A DNA stretch of 64,000 nt from Hyphomonas atlantica corrig. (GTDB lineage Bacteria > Pseudomonadota > Alphaproteobacteria > Caulobacterales > Hyphomonadaceae): positions 62,001 through 126,000 of the forward strand of contig NZ_AWFH01000061.1 of assembly GCF_000682715.1 (NCBI RefSeq), given 5' to 3'. The position numbers and the translations under genes are program-made. How positions within the stretch are numbered: position 1 is the first letter of the stretch; the number at the start of each line of letters is the position of its first letter. The notes below the pieces were generated by a model that did no database searches, was not told the origin of the DNA, and saw nothing but the letters and a program-made list of their open reading frames with translations. Below are positions 55,020-63,380 of this stretch, piece after piece.

Positions 55020-57317
55020 TTAGAAATCAACCGAGATTGAGGCAGTCAGCGTGCGTGGCGGGCCGTAGAAGGCGGAGTACGCACTGTCGAAACCAAGCTG
55101 GCTTGGCGTAACGAAGTTATAGCCTGCGACGCGATACTCTTCGTCGGTCAGGTTGCGTCCGTGAATGCCAAAGCGCAGGCGTTCAGAGGGAGACGTCCAG
55201 ACGAAGCTGAGATCCAGCAGCGTGTAGGCATCGGGGTCGAGCGCTGGGCCGCCATTCGGGAACAGCACGTTCGTACCCGGCGCAAAACCTTCATTGTCGA
55301 TGTTGAAGAGATTGTATTCGTCTCGATAGGAGGCCGAACCGGTGATGGAAATTGCCCCGAACTCCGGTCCGAAATCGCGCATATAGTTCAGGGACAATTG
55401 GCCCTGCAGTTCCGGCGTATTCTGCGTCACGAACTGGTCGGCGATGTTGGTTCCGGCGGAGATGATCTCCTGAATCTCTGCGTCAATGTAGCCGAGATTG
55501 CCCATCAGCGTGAACTCGTCATTGATGAACCAGCTGCCTTCGATCTCGAGGCCGGTGTATTCAGATGAACCGGCATTGAAGACGGAAGACACGAATGTGT
55601 CGTTCACGCCGTCATTGTCAGAGTCTGCGCCGCTTTGCACAGTGATCTGCTGGTCGGTGTATTCGGCAAAGAAGACGGCGGTGTTCAGCTGCAGGCGGTC
55701 ATCAAAGAAGCTGCCCTTCACACCGATTTCATAGCTGTCGACCTTTTCAGGACCGAAGCCTTCTTCCGACAGGCCGAGCGGATCGAGGTCTGCCCGGGCG
55801 CGGGGGTCAAAGCCGCCGGCCTTGAAGCCCTGCGCGAAGGTTGCGTAGATATTCAAGTCGTCGGTAGGCTGATAGGATACCGAAATCCGCGGGGTGAATT
55901 CCTCATCTTCCCGGTTCAGGCCAGTATAGCCGGTCTGGGTCGCAAGGAAGATGGATGTGGAATTGGTCGGATCAAAAGAGGCCGATCCAAGACCGAGCCA
56001 AAGCTCGCGAGTTACGTCTGCCGTTGTTTCGTCTTTCGTAAAGCGGCCGCCGAGGGAAACACTCCACTGGTCGGTCAGATCGTAGGTGAAATCACCGTAC
56101 AGGGAGAAGTTCTCCTTGTCCTGCACACCGGCCTGGTAGACTGTCACGCCAAGGGCGCTGAGCAGCAGGTCGAATGCGCCATCTGCCGTACCGTCCAGAT
56201 AGTAGACACCGGCGACACCCGAGAGACGGTCGCCATTGTAAAGCAACTGGAATTCCTGGCTGAACTGTTCGTCGCTGTAGAAGGCGGGGACGTCAAAATC
56301 CGGGTTTGGCAGGGCGTCGAAGTCAATCGGTGTGACGGTCGAGCCTTCGCGGAACGCCGTGATGGATTTCAGCGTGAATTCATTGTTCACGTCCCACTGG
56401 CCAGTCAGAGAGAAGCCCTCGGTTTCCACCGAGTTGTCATCGCCGATCCCTGCGCGCGTATCATAGACATTGTCTGTGACTGGCAGGGTGCCATCTCCAC
56501 TCGGGATCAGGCGGTGGCCGTGTTTGGCGTTGGAATCGTCTTCTGACTTGTCATAGGCGAGCCGGAAGAACAGGGAGTCTGTCGGGGCCCATTCCGCGCT
56601 CAGGCGATAGGCCAATACGTCCTTGTCGTAATGATCGGCGCCGGTGAAGAGGTTCTCGCCATAACCGTCGCGCTGATAGCTTGCGACCGCGCCGCCGACT
56701 GTGAACGTATCGCTGAGCGGGACGGAGCCGGAGAGGATGGCGTCCATCTGGCCATAGGAACCGAAATTGACCTTGGCTTTCAGGTCCGGCTCATCTTCCA
56801 TTTTTGCGGTGACGTATTTGATTGCGCCGCCAATGGTGTTGCGACCATACAATGTGCCCTGAGGGCCACGCAGGACTTCGATCCGTTCAATGTCGAAAAT
56901 GTCGAGGATCGCGCCTTGTGGACGAGCGATATAGACATCGTCCACGTAGAGGCCAACGCCTGGCTCAAAGCCCCAGAGCGGATCTTGCTGACCAACACCG
57001 CGAATGAAGGCGATCAGTGTGGAGTTCGAGCCCCGGGCAACTTCGATCGTGGCGTTCGGCGTCGAGCGCTGGATGGAGGTGATGTCGACCGCGCCGGTGG
57101 CTTCCAGCTGTTCACCGCTGAAAGCAGAGACGGAAAGCGGAACGTCGATCAGGTCTTCCTCGCGGCGTTGCGCGGTGACGGTGACGCGGCCAAGGGTGCG
57201 GGCCTCTTCAGCCGTGTCTTCTTCAGCGTCCTGCGCATGCGCAGCGTATTGGCCTGCGGTCAGCGCGAGCGCCGAAACGAGACCGAATCTCAGCGTAGTG
57301 AATTTGTGATGTCCCAA
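55020..57317 (-). CDS. TonB-dependent receptor
   Basis: About 765 aa. I choose the TTG at 57317 because GGGAGG lies 5 bp before it and it gives a signal peptide (TLRFGLVSALALTAGQYAAHAQ); the ATG at 57410 adds 31 unlikely residues. TonB box GRVTVTAQRREEDLIDVPLSV, the plug with VEVLRGPQGTLYGRNTIGGAIKYVT, and a barrel ending in SISVDF. This sequence type (LRGPQGTLYGRNTIGGAI) is the non-siderophore class common in sphingomonads and Caulobacterales and used for many organic compounds. Next to an MFS transporter and hydrolase; AraC and ArsR regulators lie upstream. Confidence 0.92.
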   Translation of the reverse strand: MGHHKFTTLRFGLVSALALTAGQYAAHAQDAEEDTAEEARTLGRVTVTAQRREEDLIDVPLSVSAFSGEQLEATGAVDITSIQRSTPNATIEVARGSNSTLIAFIRGVGQQDPLWGFEPGVGLYVDDVYIARPQGAILDIFDIERIEVLRGPQGTLYGRNTIGGAIKYVTAKMEDEPDLKAKVNFGSYGQMDAILSGSVPLSDTFTVGGAVASYQRDGYGENLFTGADHYDKDVLAYRLSAEWAPTDSLFFRLAYDKSEDDSNAKHGHRLIPSGDGTLPVTDNVYDTRAGIGDDNSVETEGFSLTGQWDVNNEFTLKSITAFREGSTVTPIDFDALPNPDFDVPAFYSDEQFSQEFQLLYNGDRLSGVAGVYYLDGTADGAFDLLLSALGVTVYQAGVQDKENFSLYGDFTYDLTDQWSVSLGGRFTKDETTADVTRELWLGLGSASFDPTNSTSIFLATQTGYTGLNREDEEFTPRISVSYQPTDDLNIYATFAQGFKAGGFDPRARADLDPLGLSEEGFGPEKVDSYEIGVKGSFFDDRLQLNTAVFFAEYTDQQITVQSGADSDNDGVNDTFVSSVFNAGSSEYTGLEIEGSWFINDEFTLMGNLGYIDAEIQEIISAGTNIADQFVTQNTPELQGQLSLNYMRDFGPEFGAISITGSASYRDEYNLFNIDNEGFAPGTNVLFPNGGPALDPDAYTLLDLSFVWTSPSERLRFGIHGRNLTDEEYRVAGYNFVTPSQLGFDSAYSAFYGPPRTLTASISVDF

Positions 57318-57425
57318 TTTTTCCTCCCAAGGGCATTCTTCTATTTGACGGGAGTTTTCCAGAAACCGCACATGACGGCGATGACATATGGGTTCAGCGC
57401 GAGTGAACATATTCGCTCGCGCAAA

Positions 57426-58484
57426 TCAGGCTTGAGCGGTTTCGACGCCAGACTTTGCATAGGCTGCGGGTGACACGCCGCGCATTTTCTTGAAGGCGCG
57501 ATTGAAGGCCCGCACGTCAGAATAGCCGAGGGAATCGGAAACCTGACTGACGCTGATACCCTGGCTGAGCATCAGGCCGGCTCGTTCGGCGCGGCTCTCC
57601 TGAAGAATATCTCGGAAGCTGGTGCCTTCTTCGCTCAGGCGCCGGCGCAGGGTGGCGACGCTCACGTCGAGACGCTGGGCCACAGCAGCTTGGGTTTCAT
57701 ATCCATCCGAAATCAGATCAGAGGTCCGTACGGCGAAGGCCCGCACATCGGCGGATGGGGCGAGGCCGTCGAGATGTCGGATGACGCGCGCAAAAATGCC
57801 ATCAGCGGTCAGGTCCACTTCCGGGGCGGGCGTGATGGGCTCGCAGGCAATGTCGATGTCGTAGATCAGCTCGTAGGCCGCATGGCCGTAGCCGATGGGG
57901 ACTTGCCAGAAACCCAACTGGCCATTCCCGTCATCGTGCCGGTTTCGCAGCAGGCTCACGCGTTGCAGGCCGCGACCGGCTGCGCCGCCGGTCAGGCTGT
58001 CGAGCAGGGCGTGAGTCTTGATGAGCAGCGCGTCGCCCACGAAATGTGTCAGCGCGCGATCATCCCGAAAGCGATAGGGGAAGGTGGAATCATCAACGAC
58101 CAGCGTCAGGGTGCGGTCGGTCTGGCGCACATAATTGTAGCGCCCGCCATGCATCATGTTGAAATGCGATGCGAGGCTGCGAATGGCATCCTGCAAAGTG
58201 GCGGCGGCCTGTATCTGTGTGACCACGAATGTGCCGGTCTGGTAGAGCAGCTTTCGCTCTGACAGCTGTGCGGTCAGGTCATCAAAGGATCGGGCGATTT
58301 CGCGCTGGATGCGGTAATAGTCGACGAGGTCAATCCGCGTACCCGGCGCATCACGGCGCTTGCCTGGGTCGATGCCCAGTCGGTGCAGCAAACCGTCCAC
58401 ATCCACGCCGGACGTGCCCGCCCATGAAAGGATCGGTTCGATCTGCTGGAGTTCAAAACTGGCCCGGGCCGTTGTGGTCGACAT
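57426..58484 (-). CDS. AraC-family regulator (arabinose-binding-like N-domain)
   Basis: 352 aa from the ATG at 58484 (MSTTTARASFELQQ); the ATG at 58562 is also in frame. The N-terminal ~200 residues match the OruR/ArgR-like PF12625 domain (LLHRLGIDPGKRRDAPGTRIDLVDYYRIQREIA, SLASHFNMMHGGRYNYVRQ). The C-terminal AraC DNA-binding domain has AAVAQRLDVSVATLRRRLSEEGTSFRDILQ and LGYSDVRAFNRAFKKMRGVSPAAY. It lies 109 bp upstream of the TonB receptor on the same strand and probably activates it. Confidence 0.9.
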   Translation of the reverse strand: MSTTTARASFELQQIEPILSWAGTSGVDVDGLLHRLGIDPGKRRDAPGTRIDLVDYYRIQREIARSFDDLTAQLSERKLLYQTGTFVVTQIQAAATLQDAIRSLASHFNMMHGGRYNYVRQTDRTLTLVVDDSTFPYRFRDDRALTHFVGDALLIKTHALLDSLTGGAAGRGLQRVSLLRNRHDDGNGQLGFWQVPIGYGHAAYELIYDIDIACEPITPAPEVDLTADGIFARVIRHLDGLAPSADVRAFAVRTSDLISDGYETQAAVAQRLDVSVATLRRRLSEEGTSFRDILQESRAERAGLMLSQGISVSQVSDSLGYSDVRAFNRAFKKMRGVSPAAYAKSGVETAQA

Positions 58485-58567
58485 GGAGCGCTTATAGCAG
58501 GTTTCGGTATCGAAAACGTATCCTGATTCCAGAGGAAGTTTCCGATTATGTCCTTCCCGCAACAGGT

Positions 58568-58888
58568 CTAGCGATAATAGGCGCAGAGCGTGTTGACGAG
58601 TTCGCGGCCGATACCGCCGGCGCAGCGATAGTAGATGGTCTGCGCATCGCGGCGGCTTTCCACCAGATTCGCCGCACGCAGCTTTGCCAGGTGCTGAGAA
58701 ACGGCAGAGTGCGACTGGCCAGTCATTTCAGCCAGTTGGTGAACCGGTCGTTCGCCTTCATTCAGGGCGCACATGATCTTCAGCCGCGTATCGCTCGACA
58801 TGGCCTTCATCACCTCTGACGCCTCATGGATGCGCTCTGACATCAGGTCAAAGGCGTCCTTGGTCTGGGGTTTTGCGTGTGCAGCCAT
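58568..58888 (-). CDS. ArsR-family regulator
   Basis: 106 aa. The winged helix covers most of the protein: MSSDTRLKIMCALNEGERPVHQLAEMTGQSHSAVSQHLAKLRAANLVESRRDAQTIYYR. The metal-binding ELCVC motif of arsenic or zinc sensors is not present, so it may respond to redox, sulfide or another signal. An AT-rich palindrome lies about 46 bp before its start. Target genes unknown; AraC is next on the same strand. Confidence 0.88.
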   Translation of the reverse strand: MAAHAKPQTKDAFDLMSERIHEASEVMKAMSSDTRLKIMCALNEGERPVHQLAEMTGQSHSAVSQHLAKLRAANLVESRRDAQTIYYRCAGGIGRELVNTLCAYYR

Positions 58889-58933
58889 TTATTTTCAATC
58901 TCGCTTCAGATTTCAGAACCAATTCTGTCCAAT

Positions 58934-58949
58934 ATGCGTATATATGCAT
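58934..58949. promoter_or_regulatory. Candidate ArsR operator
   Basis: ATGCGTATATATGCAT is symmetric at 14 of 16 positions. It sits in the 235-bp gap between the divergent arsR and infA genes, about 46 bp from the arsR start. AT-rich palindromes of this type are usual ArsR/SmtB sites; autoregulation is inferred. Confidence 0.45.
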
Positions 58950-59123
58950 CAACAAAGTGCAAAACAGAGGCCGATCAGCAGTTGACCGGTCTCTGAAAGC
59001 TGAAACTGCCGGTATTACGGGGCTTTTGCTGAGCTTCAAATCTTGCCGGAATCTGTGCAAGGCTTTATGCGCCCCCTATATGCGTTTCGGCGGCGCAACG
59101 GACCGCCCTGATTTGGAGACTGC

Positions 59124-59342
59124 ATGTCGAAGGAAGAACTGATTGAATTCGAAGGCACAGTTGTGGAACTGCTGCCGAACGCGACGTTCCGCGTGAAACT
59201 CGAGAACGACCACGAGATCATTGCCCACACGGCTGGCAAGATGCGCAAGAACCGCATCCGCGTGCTGACGGGTGACAAGGTGATGGTCGAGATGACCCCA
59301 TATGACCTGACCAAGGGTCGTATCACCTACCGCTTCAAATAA
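59124..59342 (+). CDS. infA: Translation initiation factor IF-1
   Basis: 72 aa, single S1/OB-fold domain: [20 protein letters not shown], the usual [38 protein letters not shown] and the close [15 protein letters not shown]. It binds the A site of the 30S subunit. maf follows after 5 bp, as in many alphaproteobacteria. Essential housekeeping gene. Confidence 0.98.
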   Translation: MSKEELIEFEGTVVELLPNATFRVKLENDHEIIAHTAGKMRKNRIRVLTGDKVMVEMTPYDLTKGRITYRFK

Positions 59343-59347
59343 GAGAT

Positions 59348-59929
59348 ATGGCGTCCTCAGGGCCTGTTCCCCTGATCCTCGCCAGTGCGAGTCCCCGGCG
59401 GCGAGACCTGCTCGCCCAGATCGGGATAGTGCCGGACGCGATCTGCCCCACTGATATCGACGAAACCCGTCGCAAGGACGAGTCTCCCCGCGCGCTGGCC
59501 GAACGGCTGGCGCGAGAGAAGGCTGAGGCTTGCCCGGAAGCAGGCTTTGTATTGGCCGCGGACACCGTGGTTTCGCTGGGCCAGAGGAACCTTGAAAAAG
59601 CGGCCGACGCCGAAGAGGCCGAAGCCTTCCTGCGGCTGCTGTCGGGCCGGGCGCATCAGTGCATTACCGGCGTAGCCGTGAAAGCGCCGGATGGCCGGGT
59701 GAACAGCCGCACCGTGATGGCCCGTGTGAAGGTGAAGCGGCTGACTGATCAGGAGATTGCCGCCTACATCGCCAGCGAGGAATGGCGCGGCAAGGCAGGC
59801 GGCTATGGCATTCAGGGCATGGCCGGAGCCTTCATCACCCATATCAGCGGCAGCTATACCACCATTGTCGGCCTGCCGCTGTATGAGACCAAATCCCTGC
59901 TCGAAGGCATGGGGTGGCGACCGGCCTGA
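59348..59929 (+). CDS. maf: Maf-family nucleotide pyrophosphatase
   Basis: 193 aa. Hydrolyses non-canonical or modified nucleoside triphosphates (dTTP/UTP or m7GTP depending on subgroup). Maf motifs: ILASASPRRRDLLAQIG at the start, VLAADTVVSLGQRNLEKA, and WRGKAGGYGIQGMAGAFITHISGSYTTIVGLPLYE at the end. Coupled to infA. The next gene is on the other strand, 12 bp away. Confidence 0.93.
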   Translation: MASSGPVPLILASASPRRRDLLAQIGIVPDAICPTDIDETRRKDESPRALAERLAREKAEACPEAGFVLAADTVVSLGQRNLEKAADAEEAEAFLRLLSGRAHQCITGVAVKAPDGRVNSRTVMARVKVKRLTDQEIAAYIASEEWRGKAGGYGIQGMAGAFITHISGSYTTIVGLPLYETKSLLEGMGWRPA

Positions 59930-59941
59930 GACCCGCGCCTG

Positions 59942-60289
59942 TTAGGCCCGTTCCCAGCTGGTGATGGCCAGCAGGCTCAGCGCCACAACCCCGCCCACCA
60001 TCAGCCAAATCGGGTCCGCACTGGTCACGAGGCTCGCGTCCTGGCGTGCATCGGTCACGGTTCGGGTGACGATCTGGTCCAGTCCCGTCCAGTTGGCCAG
60101 CAGGCCCGGCAATTGCATGGCGGCAACCCCTGCGCCCGCAATGCCGACTGCACCCAGCAGAAGGCGGCGGAACAGGGATCTACGTCGGATGCCGGTCATG
60201 ACCTCATCCACAAAGGGGGCGGGATCCATCTTGCGGTCTTCTGCCGCGAAGAGATCGGTCAGGTCTGAATAAGTTTCCTGGTCTCGCAT
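59942..60289 (-). CDS. Two-helix membrane protein next to ECF sigma factor (possible anti-sigma)
   Basis: 115 aa. The first ~40 residues are hydrophilic and acidic (MRDQETYSDLTDLFAAEDRKMDP), then RRRSLFRRLLLGAVGIAGAGVAAMQLPGLL and a second helix DPIWLMVGGVVALSLLAITSWER. No zinc-binding HxxxCxxC is present. It starts 12 bp after the ECF sigma gene on the same strand, so it is the best candidate for a membrane anti-sigma factor, but the fold is not recognisable by eye. Confidence 0.65.
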   Translation of the reverse strand: MRDQETYSDLTDLFAAEDRKMDPAPFVDEVMTGIRRRSLFRRLLLGAVGIAGAGVAAMQLPGLLANWTGLDQIVTRTVTDARQDASLVTSADPIWLMVGGVVALSLLAITSWERA

Positions 60290-60301
60290 CAGATTACTCC
60301 A

Positions 60302-60829
60302 TCACGCCACATGGCTGCTTTCAAGGTGTTTGCGAAGCGCCGCCACGCCGCGCGTCACATGGGATTTTATGGTGCCAAGCGGCCAGCCGGTCGCTTCGGC
60401 TGCTTCGCGGTGGGACAGGCCCGAGGCCACACACAGCACCACGCAAACCCTCTGGGCCTCTGACAGTTTCTCCAGAGCCCGGTTGAGATCCATCTGGTCT
60501 CCGACCTCATCGGATTGCGTGCGTTCAAACGGGATGATCTCGGCCGTTTCGTCAAACTCGATCTCGATCTTCTGCTTGCGGCGGGCTTGCAGGTATTCCC
60601 GCCAGCAGATCGTGCAGACCCAGGCAGAAAAGGTGCCGCCCGCGTATGAGCCGATTTTCTGCCAGGCCTTCAGGAAGGTCGCCTGTGCAATGTCGTCTCC
60701 GTCGCTAACCGAGCCGGTCAGGCGGCGGGCCATGCCGCGCACGCGAGCCTGATGGCGCCGCACGAGTTCGGCAAAGTCTGCCTCATGCCCTCGCGCAGCA
60801 CTTGCGGCCAGGTCCGGATCGCTGCGCAT
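60302..60829 (-). CDS. ECF-type RNA polymerase sigma factor
   Basis: 175 aa from the ATG at 60829, preceded by GAGGGAGGG; the ATG at 60937 overlaps the next gene. Region 2 is AARGHEADFAELVRRHQARVRGMARRLTGSVSDGDDIAQATFLKAWQKIGSY, and region 4 is LEKLSEAQRVCVVLCVASGLSHREAAEATGWPLGTIKSHVTRGVAALRKHL. It is an alternative sigma of the sigma-70 family without regions 1 and 3. It lies between a DUF6249-like membrane protein and a small two-helix protein, all on the same strand. The signal and regulon are unknown. Confidence 0.92.
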   Translation of the reverse strand: MRSDPDLAASAARGHEADFAELVRRHQARVRGMARRLTGSVSDGDDIAQATFLKAWQKIGSYAGGTFSAWVCTICWREYLQARRKQKIEIEFDETAEIIPFERTQSDEVGDQMDLNRALEKLSEAQRVCVVLCVASGLSHREAAEATGWPLGTIKSHVTRGVAALRKHLESSHVA

Positions 60830-60860
60830 GTCGCGCCCTCCCTCGGCAACCAGTCTCAGC

Positions 60861-61235
60861 TCAGCCCCTTTGCTCACGGCGACCCGCTGCCCAGAGGCCA
60901 AGATAGGCCAGACCGATGAAGACAGGGAAGGACGCAACGCCGATCATCGGCTTGACGGCTTCACCTTCTTCCATGCCGACCATGAGGCCCAGGAAGCCGA
61001 AGGCGATGCCGACAGCCATGAACAGCACGCCGCGGCGCAGGTCCGCGCGGACGGGATCGGTAATCAGGGCGAGTTTCTCCATCGCCTCTCCGGTCAGGTC
61101 CTGGCCCTTGTCGACGGCATGGCGCACAGTTTCGTGCAGGGTCAGGCGCTTCTTGAAATTGTAGTGACTGACCAGCCAGACGATGCCGGCAATCGATCCG
61201 AAAAACGCGATAGGGACGATGATGTCTTCACTCAT
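60861..61235 (-). CDS. DUF6249-like membrane protein
   Basis: 124 aa. The N-terminal helix (IIVPIAFFGSIAGIVWLVSHY) is followed by KKRLTLHETVRHAVDKGQDLTGEAMEKLA and two more helices (RRGVLFMAVGIAFGFLGLMVGM and PMIGVASFPVFIGLAYLGLWAA). This matches the small DUF6249 family often found next to ECF sigma genes. It is 31 bp upstream of the sigma gene on the same strand. Function unknown; a sensor or regulator of the sigma factor is possible. Confidence 0.75.
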   Translation of the reverse strand: MSEDIIVPIAFFGSIAGIVWLVSHYNFKKRLTLHETVRHAVDKGQDLTGEAMEKLALITDPVRADLRRGVLFMAVGIAFGFLGLMVGMEEGEAVKPMIGVASFPVFIGLAYLGLWAAGRREQRG

Positions 61236-61387
61236 TAGAGGGCTCCTTCAAGCAAAATGTGGCGGCGGATTTCTGCGCCTTTGCTGAGTAGATGCAGGCA
61301 GGATCGTGTTTGGATGCAGGGGGCAGACATTTTTCTTTCTGCCGCCTCCGCTTGCCCCAGGCAGGCCCGGCGGCTAATCGCGGGGCA

Positions 61388-62101
61388 ATGGTAAAGCTGA
61401 GATCCAAGAAGAATCGCAAACCGCATGTCGCGCCGGACCTGTCGACGCCGCAGGGGCGCGCCCGTGCCCGGCGTGAACTTGTCTGGGGCGATCACGGATT
61501 CCTGCGCAAGATGTTCTCGAACCTGCACCAGATCTCTCCGGAGATGTGGCGTGCAAACCAGCCATCGCCGAAGAAGGTGGTTGAATATGCCGAAACGCTG
61601 GGCATTCGCACGATCCTGAATCTTCGCGGCACCAGCACCAAGGGCTATTACCTTCTGGAGAAGGAAGCCTGCGAAAAAGCGGGAATCACGCTGGTCGATT
61701 TTCAGGTCTTCTCCCGCGACACGCCAACGAAGGAAGCCTTGTTCGCGGCGAAGGAATTGTTCGACACAATCGAGTATCCGGCACTGATGCATTGCAAATC
61801 CGGCGCAGATCGCGCGGGACTGATGTCTGTTCTCTACAAATTGCTGCGTGAACAAGTGCCTTATGAAGAGGCAATCGAGCAATTGTCGCTGAAATACCTG
61901 CATGTGAAACACGGCAAGACCGGCATGCTGGATGCCTTTTTCCAGACCTATGCCGACTATAATGCAGGCCGCGATCCGGCGGATTGGAAACCCTTCCTGG
62001 ACTGGGTGGAAGAGGATTATGACCGGTTGCAGGTGAAGGAGGATTTCCTGCGCGAGTTCGGCAAGGGCGTTCAGGTCGACAAGATCCTGCGACGGGAATA
62101 G
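61388..62101 (+). CDS. Protein tyrosine phosphatase-like protein
   Basis: 237 aa from the ATG at 61388 (MVKLRSKKNRKPHV); a start at 61292 is also open but improbable. The CX5R signature is HCKSGADRAG with Cys136 and Arg142, and NLRGTSTKGYYLLEKEACEKAGITLVDFQVFSRDTP is the usual preceding part of dual-specificity phosphatases of bacterial type. Basic N-terminus, no membrane segment. Members have been linked to phospholipid or Kdo processing and to protein dephosphorylation; the substrate here is unknown. Divergent from the DUF6249 gene. Confidence 0.88.
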   Translation: MVKLRSKKNRKPHVAPDLSTPQGRARARRELVWGDHGFLRKMFSNLHQISPEMWRANQPSPKKVVEYAETLGIRTILNLRGTSTKGYYLLEKEACEKAGITLVDFQVFSRDTPTKEALFAAKELFDTIEYPALMHCKSGADRAGLMSVLYKLLREQVPYEEAIEQLSLKYLHVKHGKTGMLDAFFQTYADYNAGRDPADWKPFLDWVEEDYDRLQVKEDFLREFGKGVQVDKILRRE

Positions 62102-62162
62102 GCGCTTTCCTGTTGGTTAATTTCATGCTTGGCTGGGCATTGAAGTTTCCGGAGCTGCCAGA

Positions 62163-62474
62163 ATGCGCGTCCTGACCCTGTCCTGCCTATGCTTGGCGAT
62201 GCTGGCTGCCTGCAGCCAGAAATCGGACCGCGAGCTGCTCACCGAAGCCTGTATTGCCGATGGCGAAGCGCCAGAAACCTGCGCCTGCATCAGTGGCGTC
62301 ATGGAAGAGAAGCTGAGCCCGGACCTTTACCGTCGCACGGCTGCTGCCATAGGGCGCGAGCGCCGGGATGTGGGCGATTTCGTGGAATCACTGTCGATGA
62401 GCGAACAGCTCGAATTCGCTGGTACGCTTTCGGCCATGATCAGTTGTGAATTGTCAGGGCAGGAGGGGGAATGA
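62163..62474 (+). CDS. Small lipoprotein
   Basis: 103 aa. Lipobox LAAC with Cys17, then a mature part of about 86 residues with three further cysteines (EACIADGEAPETCACISG and MISCELSG). Probably disulfide-bonded in the periplasm. No family recognised. The downstream neighbour is a small membrane protein 120 bp away. Confidence 0.75.
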   Translation: MRVLTLSCLCLAMLAACSQKSDRELLTEACIADGEAPETCACISGVMEEKLSPDLYRRTAAAIGRERRDVGDFVESLSMSEQLEFAGTLSAMISCELSGQEGE

Positions 62475-62594
62475 ACCCGGCCTGTCGCAAAACAGTTTCC
62501 CGCCAGTCATGGGATATTCGTTTGTCACGTGTAATCGGGTGACGCGCGGAAGCAATCCGCATAGAAATAGCTTGGAGTTAAGGAAGGGGATCTC

Positions 62595-62870
62595 ATGAAG
62601 TTCTTTATCATCAACAGCTTCCGCACGATGGTTTACGTCGCCTATATCGCGATCATTGTCGCGGGCATCGCGCTGGGACTGTACAATCGCGGGGAGTTCA
62701 CGGGCGAATTGCTCGGCCTGACCGGTACGCTGGCTCAGGTGGCAGACTTTGCTGTCTTCACCGTCGGGGGATGGATTGCAGCCAGCCTCGTGTGCGGCTT
62801 GATCGTGACGCTGCTGGACATCCGGGACGACATCAACGACCGCCTGCCAGACGCCCGTCGCGACGACTGA
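62595..62870 (+). CDS. Two-helix membrane protein of unknown function
   Basis: 91 aa with helices at about 10-30 and 45-72 and an acidic, charged tail (DIRDDINDRLPDARRDD). A ribosome site AAGGGG lies before the start. It is followed by a strong intrinsic terminator, so the unit ends here. I do not recognise a family. Confidence 0.7.
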   Translation: MKFFIINSFRTMVYVAYIAIIVAGIALGLYNRGEFTGELLGLTGTLAQVADFAVFTVGGWIAASLVCGLIVTLLDIRDDINDRLPDARRDD

Positions 62871-62899
62871 TCGGGGCCGGTGAACCGCCAGGAATATTC

Positions 62900-62930
62900 A
62901 AGGGCCATCGAATCATTCGATGGCCCTTTT
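62900..62930 (+). terminator. Intrinsic terminator
   Basis: A perfect 13-bp stem (AAGGGCCATCGAA and complement) with a 3-nt loop TCA and a following TTTT, 30 bp after the two-helix membrane protein and 20 bp before the MAPEG gene. Clear separation of the two units; the A-rich left side could also serve the other strand. Confidence 0.9.
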
Positions 62931-62949
62931 CAATAGGGAGGAAATAAAC

Positions 62950-63336
62950 ATGACATCACTCGAAGTGGCCGCCATCTACGTGGCCGTAAACATGCTGCTG
63001 CTGATCTACCTCGCGCTCCGCGTGGTTTCCGTGCGCCAGTCCGCGCGAGTCTCCGTCGGGACCGGTGGCAATGAGACCCTGGAACTGCGCACGCGGGTCC
63101 ACGGCAATGCGACGGAATACATTCCGGCCATGCTGGTTGGCCTCGTCGTGGCTGCGCTGATGGGACTGCCAGCCTGGGCCATTCATGTTGGCGGCGGACT
63201 GTTCACGCTGGGCCGGGTGATGCACATGATCGGTATGGGCGGAAACATCCTGCCGCTGCGTGCAGGGGGCATCCTGCTCAGCTGGATTACCATGATCCTC
63301 GTTGCCGGGGCGCTGCTGTTCCACGCTTTCGCCTGA
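62950..63336 (+). CDS. MAPEG-family membrane protein
   Basis: 128 aa from the ATG at 62950, preceded by AGGAGG; an ATG at 62920 falls in the terminator. Four helices with the MAPEG signature region (LELRTRVHGNATEYIPAMLVGLVV): RTRVHGNATEYIP is diagnostic. MAPEG proteins are glutathione-dependent transferases or peroxidases in eukaryotes; bacterial ones may conjugate glutathione to electrophiles at the membrane. pmbA starts 45 bp downstream. Confidence 0.9.
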   Translation: MTSLEVAAIYVAVNMLLLIYLALRVVSVRQSARVSVGTGGNETLELRTRVHGNATEYIPAMLVGLVVAALMGLPAWAIHVGGGLFTLGRVMHMIGMGGNILPLRAGGILLSWITMILVAGALLFHAFA

Positions 63337-63380
63337 ACTGAGCAGTTGCGCGAAACCTGCGCAAAGTCCATCTAGCCGGA

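Noticed and set aside
63346-63364. TTGCGC/GCGCAA inverted repeat between the MAPEG gene and pmbA
   Set aside because: Only 6 bp with a 7-nt loop and no T-run; not strong enough for a terminator.
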